64,000 nt of DNA, from the NCBI RefSeq assembly GCF_947492715.1, contig NZ_CANLNS010000005.1, positions 248,001 through 312,000 of the forward strand, given 5' to 3'. The notes beneath the pieces were generated by a model. The model made no database searches and was not told the DNA's origin. It saw nothing but the letters and a program-made list of their open reading frames with translations. A program made the translations under genes and the position numbers. Of this stretch, positions 27,680 to 36,358 are shown piece after piece. Source of the stretch: an uncultured Psychroserpens sp. (GTDB lineage: Bacteria > Bacteroidota > Bacteroidia > Flavobacteriales > Flavobacteriaceae). Within the stretch, counting starts at the first letter, position 1. Every line of letters starts with the position of its first letter.

Positions 27680-28471
27680 TTAATGTTTAGAGAGAAAGGT
27701 TTTTGACTTCAAAATGAATTCATCTTTAGTTTCACCTTCATGAGCTCCATGAGATACATTTGGTAATATCCAAAGATCAGATAAAGGCAGATTTTTTCTT
27801 ACTCGAGCAACTTCTTCTAAATCCATACCTTCATCATCATCACCCATCATAATTAGAACTTCGGGCTTTATGCTTTTTAATTCTTCATTGGTTAATGCAA
27901 CCGTATAATTATTAAACTGCTTCATAATTGCCTTTATTTTGTCATCAGAGCCATGATAATCTGATAACCACGGAAAGTCTTCTTTATTTTCAAAAGTAAA
28001 AGCATTTTGGTATTCAGGAAAATCGTTCACAGTCCAAGTCCCAACAGCGCCAATTGTTATCATAGAGGTTATTAAAGAAGGGTTTAGTAAAGCAAGTTGA
28101 TACAGGACGTCACCACCAAAACTAAAACCTATGGCTTTAATCTTATCCAATTTCAAATATTGAATTAAAGCATTAAGATCTTCTGCTACCGATTTTATAG
28201 ATAGGTTTTCTTTAAAAGCATCCGATTTACCATGTCCAGTTAAATCAATTAGATAAACTTTGTATGATGAATCAAAATTTTCAACGTAAGGTAACCATGC
28301 TTTTGAAGACAGTGAATAACCATGTAAAAGAAACAAAGGTTCTCCTTGTCCATAGCTTTCATAGTATATATGTTTTCCGTTAACTAATACAGATTCTGAC
28401 GTCTTTAAGTTTTGAGAAAACATATGAGTTGACATTAAAGTTAGTAGTATAAGTATTGTGTGTATTTTCAT
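27680..28471 (-). CDS. Exported alpha/beta hydrolase
   Basis: A 263-aa serine hydrolase with a signal peptide (cut near residue 19). Fold markers are LFLLHGYSLSSKAW (oxyanion loop), VYLIDLTGHGKSDA, the nucleophile elbow GFSFGGD, a probable acid in MMGDDDEGMD and the catalytic His in PNVSHGAHEG. Substrate unknown; esterase-type activity is likely. Co-transcribed with the TPR protein that follows. Confidence 0.87.
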   Translation of the reverse strand: MKIHTILILLTLMSTHMFSQNLKTSESVLVNGKHIYYESYGQGEPLFLLHGYSLSSKAWLPYVENFDSSYKVYLIDLTGHGKSDAFKENLSIKSVAEDLNALIQYLKLDKIKAIGFSFGGDVLYQLALLNPSLITSMITIGAVGTWTVNDFPEYQNAFTFENKEDFPWLSDYHGSDDKIKAIMKQFNNYTVALTNEELKSIKPEVLIMMGDDDEGMDLEEVARVRKNLPLSDLWILPNVSHGAHEGETKDEFILKSKTFLSKH

Positions 28472-28479
28472 TTGAACTA

Positions 28480-28560
28480 TGTGTTGATAGGTAGTAACGA
28501 AGTTATCAAAAGAAAACGAACCTTCTGAAAATCTGACACGAATTTTCCGATGACGTTATA
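28480..28560 (-). repeat. Decayed copy of the cassette-type intergenic repeat
   Basis: GTAACGAAGTTATCAAAAGA and then AAACGAACCTTCTGAAAATC (28493-28532) match the array repeat core with a few changes; an imperfect GGATTTT-type hairpin arm (GAATTTTCC) follows. The cassette-type ends are no longer recognisable. Confidence 0.55.
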
Positions 28561-28616
28561 ATGATACAAGTTAGAGCTTATAATATTTTAATATCCGAAA
28601 GGGCGTTTTTGGATAT

Positions 28617-29366
28617 TCAAGGGCTATCAAAAGTTTTCCAGCGGGTTGGGCTTAATGCTTTTCCATCTATGGTCATTGGGATAAACCTAACCTTATATTT
28701 TCCATTTTTATTAAAGGTAAAGGCTCCAGAGCACATGCCATGTCCAACACTTAGTTTTTCATTCCACATGCGTAAGTAATAGGTTGTTTTTTTGTTGGAG
28801 GAAAGTTCAACAACTTCTGTTTTAAACCATAATTCGTCATCTGGTATATACTTTACATTGAAAATAGCATAAGATGCTGGTCCGCAGCCATAAAACACTG
28901 TTTCTGTTTTTTTAAATTCTACCGTTAAATCCGAGTTTAGCTCGGCCAGTGATTCTTTATCTGACGTTGTCCAATAAATTTTTTCTCTTTTCTTTTTTTC
29001 TCTATTATACCTTACCATTTCTGCTAATTCAGCATTTGTTTGATTAGCATATTTGAGGACATAAGTGGTGTTTGGCTTTAGAGGGCTTGATGTGCAAAAG
29101 ATAGCCTGGGTTAAATGCATTTGACCTTTTAATATGTCTTGAAGGTTTAACTCAATTAATTCTCCATTTTCACTCTCCAAATAAACACTGCGCTCTTTAA
29201 AGCTATTAACTGTTTTTTGACTAAAATAATAGCCTTCTATGATAAACATAGGATTTAAACTAATGTTCTTTTGCTCAGGAAAGAAGTACATTCCACTGCT
29301 AGAGCAATCTGCAAAAGCCGATTTAACGCCAAAAGTAAAGATAAAGAGAAGTACAAGTTTTTTCAT
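28617..29366 (-). CDS. Secreted protein of unknown function, probable beta-sandwich
   Basis: A 249-aa protein with a signal peptide (cut after SAFA, residue 19). The mature region alternates beta strands in an Ig/FN3-like way, for example LKPNTTYVLKY and the final KYKVRFIPMTIDGK, with Cys at about 21, 94, 160 and 215 that could form disulfides. Residues 120-125 are a Lys/Arg cluster. No family recognised. Confidence 0.72.
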   Translation of the reverse strand: MKKLVLLFIFTFGVKSAFADCSSSGMYFFPEQKNISLNPMFIIEGYYFSQKTVNSFKERSVYLESENGELIELNLQDILKGQMHLTQAIFCTSSPLKPNTTYVLKYANQTNAELAEMVRYNREKKKREKIYWTTSDKESLAELNSDLTVEFKKTETVFYGCGPASYAIFNVKYIPDDELWFKTEVVELSSNKKTTYYLRMWNEKLSVGHGMCSGAFTFNKNGKYKVRFIPMTIDGKALSPTRWKTFDSP

Positions 29367-29462
29367 AATGTTAGTTCTATAACATTTATCAAATATCGTT
29401 CCGTTGCTGTTAGGCTGGGATGGAAATGATTGACTTATACGTTAAGTTTTGGGAATAAGGTT

Positions 29463-29858
29463 TTATAATTCTTCTACTAATTGAATATTATTTCCGCAGG
29501 TGTCATTGAAAACAGCAACCTTTACAGTGCCCATCTCAGTTGGTTTTACACTAAATTCAACATCAAGATTTATAAGTCGGTCATATTCAGATTGCACATC
29601 GTCTACATCAAATTGAGTCCATGGATATCCTGCTTCCATCAATGCATCTTGAAAGACTTTAGACGGTTCAAAATGAAGCGGAGCAGGTTCTAGTAATAAT
29701 TCTGGACCATCCTGCCAATCTTTTGAAACTAAGGTTAGCCATCTATTGCCTCCACCTAATGGCAGATCTTTCTTTTTTAAGAAGCCCAGCTTTTCTGTAT
29801 AAAATTGTAATGCTTTTTCTTGGTCACGAACTGGAATACTAATTAGTGTTACTTTCAT
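29463..29858 (-). CDS. VOC (glyoxalase) family protein
   Basis: A 131-aa vicinal-oxygen-chelate protein. It begins TLISIPVRDQEKALQFYTEK and ends AVFNDTCGNNIQLVEEL, the usual VOC ending with Gly-Asn and a metal-binding Glu. RWLTLVSKDWQDGPELLLEP is the middle strand pair. It lies 29 bp downstream of an AraC-type regulator on the same strand, a pairing common in small detoxification units. Substrate unknown. Confidence 0.88.
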   Translation of the reverse strand: MKVTLISIPVRDQEKALQFYTEKLGFLKKKDLPLGGGNRWLTLVSKDWQDGPELLLEPAPLHFEPSKVFQDALMEAGYPWTQFDVDDVQSEYDRLINLDVEFSVKPTEMGTVKVAVFNDTCGNNIQLVEEL

Positions 29859-29887
29859 CTTGATTCTATTTTATTGTTAGTCAAAGT

Positions 29888-30292
29888 TCAGAACTCCCTA
29901 TCTATTTTACTTCTCGAAAGTTGCTCTTTTTGAAATTTGGCAGGTGATTTTCCTATTTTTCTCTTAAATAAAGTACTGAATGAACCTAGACTTTCAAAAC
30001 CGACAGCGAAACAGGTTTCAGTTACCGACATATCATTTACGAGATGTTCCTTGGCTTTTTCAATTCGTTTGTCTATTAAGTATTGTCTTGGCGTTTGTCC
30101 ATAATATTTTTTAAACAAGCGTAGCAAATGATACTTAGAAACATACTGCATATGAGACAACACATCCAAATTTAAGTCGACATCATAATTGTTTTCGATG
30201 TAGTTTCGAATCCCAATTACAGTGTTAATTTGTCCTTCATTTGAATAGACTACATCACGAATTCTATCAAGTTCTTTTTCGTAAAATGTCAT
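29888..30292 (-). CDS. AraC-family DNA-binding regulator (HTH domain only)
   Basis: A 134-aa protein made almost entirely of the two-HTH AraC domain (about residues 22-130). LSHMQYVSKYHLLRLFKKYY is the first HTH, and the signature MSVTETCFAVGFESLGSFST with FKRKIGKSPAKF is the second. There is no ligand-binding domain, like SoxS/MarA-size regulators. It probably controls itself and the VOC gene directly downstream. Confidence 0.88.
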   Translation of the reverse strand: MTFYEKELDRIRDVVYSNEGQINTVIGIRNYIENNYDVDLNLDVLSHMQYVSKYHLLRLFKKYYGQTPRQYLIDKRIEKAKEHLVNDMSVTETCFAVGFESLGSFSTLFKRKIGKSPAKFQKEQLSRSKIDREF

Positions 30293-30302
30293 TAGTTTGT
30301 TG

Positions 30303-30372
30303 TCTTAGATGGCAGTAAATGTGTTGTCCTGGTTTGGAACTAAGTTAGCAAAAGAAAACGAAGTAGAGTAAT
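30303..30372 (-). repeat. Partial copy of the cassette-type repeat (core retained)
   Basis: GGAACTAAGTTAGCAAAAGA followed by AAACGAA (30337-30363) is a near-perfect match to the core of the array repeats. The flanking arms have decayed. It sits just upstream (in the gene direction) of the AraC/VOC pair. Confidence 0.65.
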
Positions 30373-30410
30373 ATATGTATGTAATTTAGGGCATAAAAAG
30401 AACAAACAGT

Positions 30411-31052
30411 TTAATCTAAATTCAATTCTATCTCTTCGATATCCTTATAAATGTTTTTGATAACGCTTTTACTTTTTCCCCAATCAATAAGCTGGCCTTT
30501 AATTTTTGCATCGACGTCCATTTTTATGTTATCGTCATGTTCTTGTAATGAGATAATAATATCTCCTCCGAAAGTTTTAAAGTCGGATGGAATTTCTGCA
30601 AGCATTACAACACCGTTATCTGCTTGTTCAACACTAACTAAAGGGTAGTTGTTTTTCGCTAGTGAACACAAGATTTTTATAAAGAGTTCTTGAATGATTA
30701 TGTCGAAATGTGCTGTGCTAGACCTCCCCGTTTTTACACCAAGATTTTTATAGATAGGAATTATAATATCTGCGGTTCTTTTTACCGATAAGCTTGTTAG
30801 CGGAGCAATGAGTAAGTCTGCACGTTCTAAAAATACTTCTGCAGAAATAGAGCGTTTAGAATTTTCTAGAAAATGAGAGATAAAACTATGAACTTTCGGG
30901 TTTTTGATTAACAAGTCGAAGTCTTTTTCTGTACGCCAATTAGGAATAGATAGCGCTTCTGTTTTATTGTTGTTAAGTCCTTTAGTTCCGCATTCTGAGC
31001 AATAGTTTCCTTCAATTTCGATGCTACATGTTGGGCAATAATTCTTTTCCAT
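30411..31052 (-). CDS. Hypothetical protein with N-terminal zinc ribbon
   Basis: A 213-aa cytoplasmic protein. Residues 5-24 form a short zinc ribbon with two CxxC pairs (CPTC and CSEC), and residues 40-213 are an alpha/beta region ending in an acidic C-terminus. The C-terminal part has KVHSFISHFLENSKRSISAE and INTERRUPTED strands such as NGVVMLAEIPSDF. No family recognised. Flanked on both sides by traces of the intergenic repeat, so it may be an old cassette. Confidence 0.65.
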   Translation of the reverse strand: MEKNYCPTCSIEIEGNYCSECGTKGLNNNKTEALSIPNWRTEKDFDLLIKNPKVHSFISHFLENSKRSISAEVFLERADLLIAPLTSLSVKRTADIIIPIYKNLGVKTGRSSTAHFDIIIQELFIKILCSLAKNNYPLVSVEQADNGVVMLAEIPSDFKTFGGDIIISLQEHDDNIKMDVDAKIKGQLIDWGKSKSVIKNIYKDIEEIELNLD

Positions 31053-31084
31053 TTAGGAGGCTTAAAAAGGGGCTACTACAGGTT

Positions 31085-31146
31085 TACGTAATGCCGTCGT
31101 GTTTAGGCAACTAAAATAGGAAATACAAACCGAATAGAAAATAGAT
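31085..31146 (-). repeat. Partial copy of the cassette-type repeat
   Basis: GGCAACTAAAATAGGAAATA followed by CAAACCGAATAGAAAATA (31106-31143) closely matches the repeat at 54502-54637 (AGCAACTAATTTAGCAAATA, CAAACCGAATAGAAAATC). The outer arms are lost. Confidence 0.55.
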
Positions 31147-31155
31147 TATAAGGTT

Positions 31156-31815
31156 CTATTTGTTTTGATGATAATAATCTAAAATGTGTTTAGGGATTTT
31201 CATTTTTTGAGGTAAACCTTCATCAGGGACAGGGTATTCGGCTACTTGCTTTATAGGAATTAATCCGGCCCAAACATCTAAATTATAATCTTCGGGTTCG
31301 TCTCCAACGCCAACATCTCTAATTTTAGCTGAAGCGGTTTCAATAGTCATTTCCACTACTAATGTTCTATCTAGTTCTTCTTGATGCATGGGTCTAATAC
31401 CATCCCAACGCCCTTCCATCATATGTTCCATAAAACAATGAAGAGCTAGTTCCTTTTCTTTCGGATCATTAATGTTTTTAATTGTGCCAAATAACGTTGC
31501 ACTGCGATAGTTAACAGAGTGATGCAAGCCTGAACGCGCTAAAACTAATGCATCTAAATGCATGACAGTCATGCTCATTTTTTTGGATTCTAATAAATGG
31601 AGCAACATCCTATTTGCTTGTGAGCCATGTAAATATATTTTGTTGTCTTTTCTGCCGTAAGCCATAGGTAACGTTATGGCTCTACCTTCATAAACATAAC
31701 TTACGTAACCAATAAAACCCGCATCCAAAATAGTATTGATTTTTTCAACATCATAGGACGCTCGTATTTGTCCGCGTTTTATTCTATTTAATTTTGATTT
31801 TGAATAGTCTGTCAT
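31156..31815 (-). CDS. Pyridoxamine 5'-phosphate oxidase-like flavin-binding protein
   Basis: A 219-aa member of the split-barrel PNPOx-like family. It begins NRIKRGQIRASYDVEKINTI, then GFIGYVSYVYEGRAITLPMA and KIYLHGSQANRM, as in NimA/NimC-type flavin proteins. Last gene of a five-gene operon (gaps of 1-3 bp) divergent from a MocR/PdxR-type regulator. That context suggests a link with PLP or amine metabolism, or an accessory detoxification role. Confidence 0.85.
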   Translation of the reverse strand: MTDYSKSKLNRIKRGQIRASYDVEKINTILDAGFIGYVSYVYEGRAITLPMAYGRKDNKIYLHGSQANRMLLHLLESKKMSMTVMHLDALVLARSGLHHSVNYRSATLFGTIKNINDPKEKELALHCFMEHMMEGRWDGIRPMHQEELDRTLVVEMTIETASAKIRDVGVGDEPEDYNLDVWAGLIPIKQVAEYPVPDEGLPQKMKIPKHILDYYHQNK

Positions 31816-31817
31816 TG

Positions 31818-32333
31818 TTATATGTGTTTTGAGAATACGATATTGTCATATGGTTTTCCATTAACTAGGAAGTTTAATTCTCCTACGTTTTTAAATTCAT
31901 TTTTCTCATAGAATCTAATGGCTCTATGGTTTTTTACGTAGACCGAAAGCCATATCATATCTAATTGCAGTTCTTTGGCCTGCTTTTCAACATAAGTTAG
32001 TAGCTGTTGCCCAATCTTTAATGGTATAAATTCATTTAAGATGTAGATACGATCTAGTCGACAATTGTTTTGAGAAACCACATCTTTGTGGTAAGCATTT
32101 ACTATTAATTTGGCATAACCAGCAGGCAGATCATTAACATAAATAATGTAGAATATGATTTTAGGGTTGTTTATATCTTCCTTTGTTTTAGATACAGAAA
32201 ACGCTTCGTTAATATATTGAAGTAGGTCATTCTTGTCATCAATAAAGCGACCATGAGATTCAACGTAAGTAAGCCGACCTAAAAGAGCTAAAACGTCTGT
32301 ATTTGATTCTATAGCTTTTTTTATTTTTATCAT
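31818..32333 (-). CDS. GNAT-family N-acetyltransferase
   Basis: A 171-aa GNAT. The acetyl-CoA loop region DRIYILNEFIPLKIGQQLLT is in motif A and WLSVYVKNHRAIRFYEKNEF in motif B, ending in the usual beta-bulge strand. Substrate unknown. Member of the operon under the PdxR-like regulator; start 1 bp from the YgjV gene stop. Confidence 0.88.
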   Translation of the reverse strand: MIKIKKAIESNTDVLALLGRLTYVESHGRFIDDKNDLLQYINEAFSVSKTKEDINNPKIIFYIIYVNDLPAGYAKLIVNAYHKDVVSQNNCRLDRIYILNEFIPLKIGQQLLTYVEKQAKELQLDMIWLSVYVKNHRAIRFYEKNEFKNVGELNFLVNGKPYDNIVFSKHI

Positions 32334-32334
32334 T

Positions 32335-32562
32335 TCACGCTTTTTTTGTTTGTAATCTTTTTAAATGATATGCATGCAGAAGTACGGCAATAGCGCATCC
32401 AACAATTACTGGAGCTGCACTAATCAGTACACCATAAAGAATGTAAAATACATTAGCAATTAGTGAGATTAATCTTAATTTATATTCCCCTTTTGTAGAC
32501 ATCGAATACAAATTGATGATTAGCGCTCCATAACCAATACTATCAATTAAAACTGGACTCAT
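32335..32562 (-). CDS. Small YgjV-like inner-membrane protein
   Basis: A 75-aa hydrophobic protein with three membrane helices (about 6-22, 27-47 and 50-68) ending in a basic tail. IDSIGYGALIINLYSMSTKG is typical of YgjV-type proteins. Operon member between the DUF1272 and GNAT genes. Function unknown. Confidence 0.75.
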   Translation of the reverse strand: MSPVLIDSIGYGALIINLYSMSTKGEYKLRLISLIANVFYILYGVLISAAPVIVGCAIAVLLHAYHLKRLQTKKA

Positions 32563-32565
32563 ATG

Positions 32566-32856
32566 TTATCTTTTTTCTGGAGGAATAGTTTTATATCTAT
32601 CTGAATTTAATTTGGTCTTTTGTACATCTTTTGGTTTAAATATGCGTTTGCTTGAAGCTGGGTTCCTTTCTATTTCTTTTTTAGGTCTAATTGGACGCTC
32701 AACAAAATTCCCAGAACAGCTAGGGCATACATTCTCGAAAATTTCGAGCGCGCATGTTTTACAATACGTGCATTCATAGGAACAAATCATTGCCTCGGTA
32801 GATGTATAGGGCAGGTCTTTATCACAATGCTCACAATTGGGTCTAAGGTCTAACAT
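32566..32856 (-). CDS. DUF1272 cysteine-rich protein
   Basis: A 96-aa protein beginning MLDLRPNCEHCDKDLPYTS, then CSYECTYCKTCALEIFENVC and CPSCSGNF: eight or more Cys in pairs that must bind zinc, the DUF1272 signature. The C-terminal third is Lys/Arg/Pro-rich. Commonly found next to MocR/PdxR regulators, as here; the biochemical role is unknown. Confidence 0.88.
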   Translation of the reverse strand: MLDLRPNCEHCDKDLPYTSTEAMICSYECTYCKTCALEIFENVCPSCSGNFVERPIRPKKEIERNPASSKRIFKPKDVQKTKLNSDRYKTIPPEKR

Positions 32857-32857
32857 G

Positions 32858-33376
32858 TTATAAATATTTGTTTTTTATGACTTCCATATGCCAAATATCG
32901 TGACCTAAAATTGTAAAAGCTGCTGCGCGTGCAGACATAGCTCCTCCGTTAGAATTTCCTATAAAGGATAAGTTTTCATTAGATAAACTATTTAATAATG
33001 ATATGGAATGATTTCTATTGATTTCAAATTCGTTCAATAAATGTTCTATTGATTTGAGGTTGGCCTCAGATGGTTTCATATATACGTTCTGATCAAATCC
33101 GGCTAAAGGTGTCGTATCTTGTCTAGCAATTCTAAAGCAGCGATACATGAAAATTCGTTCGGTATCTATGATGTGTTGCAAAATTTCTTTTATACTCCAT
33201 TTTTCGGCTTGATAGCGATACATGAGCTTTTCATTTGGAATTGATTTAAAAAAATCAATTAAGGTGTCTTTACCTGTTGAAAAGCCTTTTTTTAGTTCAG
33301 TTTTATGAGATAATTTGTCAATATATCTTAGATAGTAGTTATCGAATTCTGCTGATTTTAAATCTAGTTTTGTCAT
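32858..33376 (-). CDS. DinB-family protein
   Basis: A putative metal-binding four-helix-bundle protein. I prefer the ATG at 33376 (MTKLDLKSAEF), giving 172 aa, over 33409, which would run into the operator region. Helix one has FSTGKDTLIDFFKSIPNEKL; KWSIKEILQHIIDTER supplies the first metal His; ILGHDIWHMEVI near the end supplies the other two. First gene of the five-gene operon. Confidence 0.85.
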   Translation of the reverse strand: MTKLDLKSAEFDNYYLRYIDKLSHKTELKKGFSTGKDTLIDFFKSIPNEKLMYRYQAEKWSIKEILQHIIDTERIFMYRCFRIARQDTTPLAGFDQNVYMKPSEANLKSIEHLLNEFEINRNHSISLLNSLSNENLSFIGNSNGGAMSARAAAFTILGHDIWHMEVIKNKYL

Positions 33377-33423
33377 TTTAATTAAGGCTTTTATGCTTTT
33401 ATAATTCAAAAATATTATATTTA

Positions 33424-33466
33424 TGGACTACATTGATGATCCAGAATTAATATAATTAATAGTCCA
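33424..33466. promoter_or_regulatory. Inverted repeat, probable operator for the MocR/PdxR-like regulator
   Basis: Perfect arms TGGACTA (33424-33430) and TAGTCCA (33460-33466) in the gap between the divergent DinB operon and the regulator gene. From memory, PdxR-type MocR regulators bind sites with a TGGWCTA core; the match and position make this a good operator candidate. The second arm ends 1 bp before the regulator's GTG start. Confidence 0.65.
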
Positions 33467-33467
33467 G

Positions 33468-34949
33468 GTGTTTCCATATAAAACGAGTATTCAATTTGAT
33501 AGAACGTGTAATCAGGCCTTGTATCTACAATTGGCAAATCAAATTATTCAATATATTAAAGATCAAACCTTAGCCCCTAATACTAAACTTCCGGGGAGTA
33601 GGACTTTAGCAGAACTATTAAATGTGCATAGAAAAACGGTTGTAGCGTGTTATGAGGAGTTGTTATTACAAGGATGGGTTGAAAGTATTCCCAAGAAAGG
33701 AACATTTGTACTTGGTAGTCTGCCAATATTACATCAGCAAAAGTTAGATGACGCTGAGGTTTTTGGTGTCAAGACAACTGCTGGTTTTTCTTTTTATAAC
33801 CATGCGAATTTGCCTGAAAAGCCTTCAAAAAGCGATGCTGATTTTATGTATTTGAATGATGGAATTTCTGATGGAAGATTGACACCAATTGATGACATAG
33901 CCAGAACATACAGAAGAGTTTGTACCAAAAAAAGGATTTTCGAGCATTTGTCATATGGTTCTACTTATGGTAATGACTCTTTACGTGATGTATTGGTTGA
34001 TTATTTGAACGCTACACGAGGTTTACATATAACCAAAGAGAATGTACTGATTACGCGCGGGAGTCAAATGGGTATCTGGCTGACCTCACAATTGGTGCTT
34101 AAAAAAGCAGATATTATAGTTGTAGGAACTACTAATTACGAATCGGCAGATTCCACTTTTCTATATCAGAAAGCGACAATAGAACGCGTAACGGTTGATG
34201 AGAATGGTATCATAACCGATGAGATTGAAAGGCTGTGTAAACGAAAACAAATTAAAGCCGTATATGTAACAACGCATCATCATCATCCTACTACAGTAAC
34301 GCTTTCAGCAAAAAGAAGAATCCACCTTTTAAATCTAGCAAAGCAATACAATTTTGCGATTATTGAAGATGATTATGATTACGATTTTAATTATAATCAC
34401 GCTCCAATTTTACCTTTAGCCAGTCATGATGTCAATGGAAATGTTATTTATATTGGCTCGGTTTGTAAGGCGGTTGCTCCAGTATATAGAATTGGTTATC
34501 TAATTGCTTCAAAAGCATTTGTAGATGAAGCTGCTAAACTAAGAGGCTTTGTTGATAGGCAAGGTGATGCCTTGTTAGAATTGACATTTGCAGATTTTAT
34601 AAAATCTGGAGATTTAGATCGACATATTCGAAAAGTGATGAAAATCTATAAGCTACGTCGCGATTTGTTTTGTAAACTTTTTAATGAAGAATTAGGTGCT
34701 TTTTTCCATTTCGAAATTCCAAAGGGAGGAATGGCTGTTTGGGCAAAGTTGAATTCGAATTATTCTTGGGCAACTGTTTCTGAAGTTGCTAAGACCTACC
34801 ACTTAGACATTGGTAACTGGAAACGCTATGATAGCGCTAAACTAAAGCATAATTATATTAGAATTGGTTTTGCATCGTATAACGAAGAAGAAATTTACGA
34901 ATTGGTAAATAGATTCAAGAAAACGATGGATGAGGTTAAAAACTTATAA
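33468..34949 (+). CDS. MocR/PdxR-type transcriptional regulator (GntR HTH + aminotransferase-like domain)
   Basis: A 493-aa PLP-dependent regulator. The winged GntR HTH covers about residues 12-80 (KLPGSRTLAELLNVHRKTVV). The fold-type I aminotransferase domain covers about 120-490, with IIEDDYDYDF and the PLP-binding Lys in YIGSVCKAVAPVYRIGY. The start codon is GTG at 33468; no ATG fits, and the first residues (MFPYKTSIQFDR) are family-like. It is divergent from a five-gene operon and separated from it by an inverted repeat, so it likely controls that operon in response to PLP or an amine. Confidence 0.9.
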   Translation: MFPYKTSIQFDRTCNQALYLQLANQIIQYIKDQTLAPNTKLPGSRTLAELLNVHRKTVVACYEELLLQGWVESIPKKGTFVLGSLPILHQQKLDDAEVFGVKTTAGFSFYNHANLPEKPSKSDADFMYLNDGISDGRLTPIDDIARTYRRVCTKKRIFEHLSYGSTYGNDSLRDVLVDYLNATRGLHITKENVLITRGSQMGIWLTSQLVLKKADIIVVGTTNYESADSTFLYQKATIERVTVDENGIITDEIERLCKRKQIKAVYVTTHHHHPTTVTLSAKRRIHLLNLAKQYNFAIIEDDYDYDFNYNHAPILPLASHDVNGNVIYIGSVCKAVAPVYRIGYLIASKAFVDEAAKLRGFVDRQGDALLELTFADFIKSGDLDRHIRKVMKIYKLRRDLFCKLFNEELGAFFHFEIPKGGMAVWAKLNSNYSWATVSEVAKTYHLDIGNWKRYDSAKLKHNYIRIGFASYNEEEIYELVNRFKKTMDEVKNL

Positions 34950-35008
34950 AAATTACCTTAAACCTTTGCACTAATTTATGCAGTTAAAATATAGCTGTTA
35001 TGGAAGTT

Positions 35009-35380
35009 TTATTTCTTTTCTTCTCGCAAAATTTTTTCCATTTTGTGACCTTTTGCTAGTTCATCAACCAACTTGTCCATATATCTAATCTGTCGTGTTA
35101 GTACATTGTCAATGTCTTCAATTCTATAACCACAGATCACTCCTTTAATAAGGTGAGCATTTGGATGTATGCTTGCCTTATCAAAAAATGTTTTAAAGTT
35201 TACCTTACTGTCAATTAATTCTTGTAATTGATGGTTATCAAAACCAGTTAACCATTCTATGACTTGATTTAGTTCTTCCTTGGTTCGTCCTTTGTTCTCC
35301 ACTTTAGTCACATAATGTGGATAAATTGAGCCAAAGACCAAGTTTGCAATACGTTCGTTATGTTCAGCAGTTACTTTCAT
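35009..35380 (-). CDS. DUF2200 family protein
   Basis: A 123-aa protein. It begins KVTAEHNERIANLVFGSIYP and contains HYVTKVENKGRTKEELNQVI and HPNAHLIKGVICGYRIEDI, the DUF2200 pattern. Cytoplasmic; function unknown. Followed by a partial intergenic repeat upstream of its start. Confidence 0.87.
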   Translation of the reverse strand: MKVTAEHNERIANLVFGSIYPHYVTKVENKGRTKEELNQVIEWLTGFDNHQLQELIDSKVNFKTFFDKASIHPNAHLIKGVICGYRIEDIDNVLTRQIRYMDKLVDELAKGHKMEKILREEKK

Positions 35381-35400
35381 TTTTAATCCTATCTAGTTAG

Positions 35401-35478
35401 TGTGAACATATCCATTTATGAATAGTTCTGTAGACTAGGGACTAAGTTAATAAAAGAAAACGAGCCAGAGGAAATGAT
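35401..35478 (-). repeat. Partial copy of the cassette-type repeat
   Basis: GGGACTAAGTTAATAAAAGA then AAACGAGCCAGAGGAAAT (35438-35475) is a strong match to the array repeat core; the outer arms are weak (AACATATCCATTTATG on the left). Confidence 0.65.
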
Positions 35479-35552
35479 GTTTATTTATGGACAGCTAAGG
35501 AACCAATGGTTTTCGTTTAGATACAAGTTTAAAGATTTTCGTATATTTAGAT

Positions 35553-35693
35553 ATGAGTTTATCAGAAGAATATTATCAGATAATTATTTTAATTATAGTT
35601 ATAAGTGTAGTTTGGGGTTTTACGACCTATTTTACCAGAAATGGGAAGAACTTCAGGAGCAGTAGAAATAAAAGGGCAAGAAGACAACTGTAA
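35553..35693 (+). CDS. Possible small single-pass membrane protein, 46 aa
   Basis: A short reading frame with an acidic N-terminus (MSLSEEYYQ), one convincing membrane helix (about residues 10-28, IIILIIVISVVWGFTTYF) and an Arg/Lys-rich tail (RSSRNKRARRQL), the layout of small inner-membrane proteins. It lies in an otherwise empty 400-bp gap. A 63-residue frame overlapping it in another register (35474-35665) looks like noise by comparison. No homologue recalled. Confidence 0.4.
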   Translation: MSLSEEYYQIIILIIVISVVWGFTTYFTRNGKNFRSSRNKRARRQL

Positions 35694-35800
35694 TGAACAG
35701 AGTTTTCTTAGAATTTAGATTACAAACACTTTTATCAATTGTTTAAATTTTTTTATTTCAGAATACATTTTGTAATGAATAGCTGTGGTTTCGTTTATGG

Positions 35801-36358
35801 CTAATTGTGTGTTGTTAATTCTTCTTTTCTATAAAGAAGTAGTGCTAGTCCAGATGCGAATACGACACAACTAATTAACATTAAAATCCCATTATTCCAG
35901 ATAAAATAAGAGAGTCCAACAAATGGTCCACCTATTATAACCATAAGAGAGCTTATTGTATTGGTTTTGATAAAATTTAAAGCGTGTAGGGCTAAACCGA
36001 CGAAAAGTAATGATGGTCCAATTATCACAAAAGGATATAAAATCGAAGGTGTATTACTTATTTGTTCGCTTAATGCATTTCTTCCCATATCGTCATTTCC
36101 GAAACTCCACATCATAAAATCAATAGTGCAAAGTCCGATATGAGCTATTACTCCTAGTCCAGTTAAAATAGACGCAACAGAATTAAGTCTGTTTTTAGGA
36201 AATACGAAATTGAAAAAAAACAATAATACTGCTCCTATTAGGTTAAACCAATGGGCTAAGTCGATATGCTTCTGGGCGCTCAAAGAACCTTGAGCAAAGT
36301 AGATGTAGCTTATGACAAAAAAGATTAGTCCAAGTAAACAAATGGTTTTTGATTTCAT
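35801..36358 (-). CDS. Polytopic membrane protein of unknown function
   Basis: A 185-aa hydrophobic protein with about six membrane helices (roughly 5-22, 38-53, 62-85, 108-128, 134-156 and 158-177). The mid-region loop contains MMWSFGNDDMGRNALSEQIS. No family recognised. Stands alone on the minus strand. Confidence 0.7.
   Translation of the reverse strand: MKSKTICLLGLIFFVISYIYFAQGSLSAQKHIDLAHWFNLIGAVLLFFFNFVFPKNRLNSVASILTGLGVIAHIGLCTIDFMMWSFGNDDMGRNALSEQISNTPSILYPFVIIGPSLLFVGLALHALNFIKTNTISSLMVIIGGPFVGLSYFIWNNGILMLISCVVFASGLALLLYRKEELTTHN

Noticed and set aside
35474-35665. 63-aa plus-strand frame beginning MMFIYGQLRNQ
   Set aside because: Starts inside the repeat core and has random-looking composition; the 46-aa frame at 35553-35693 in another register is more protein-like.
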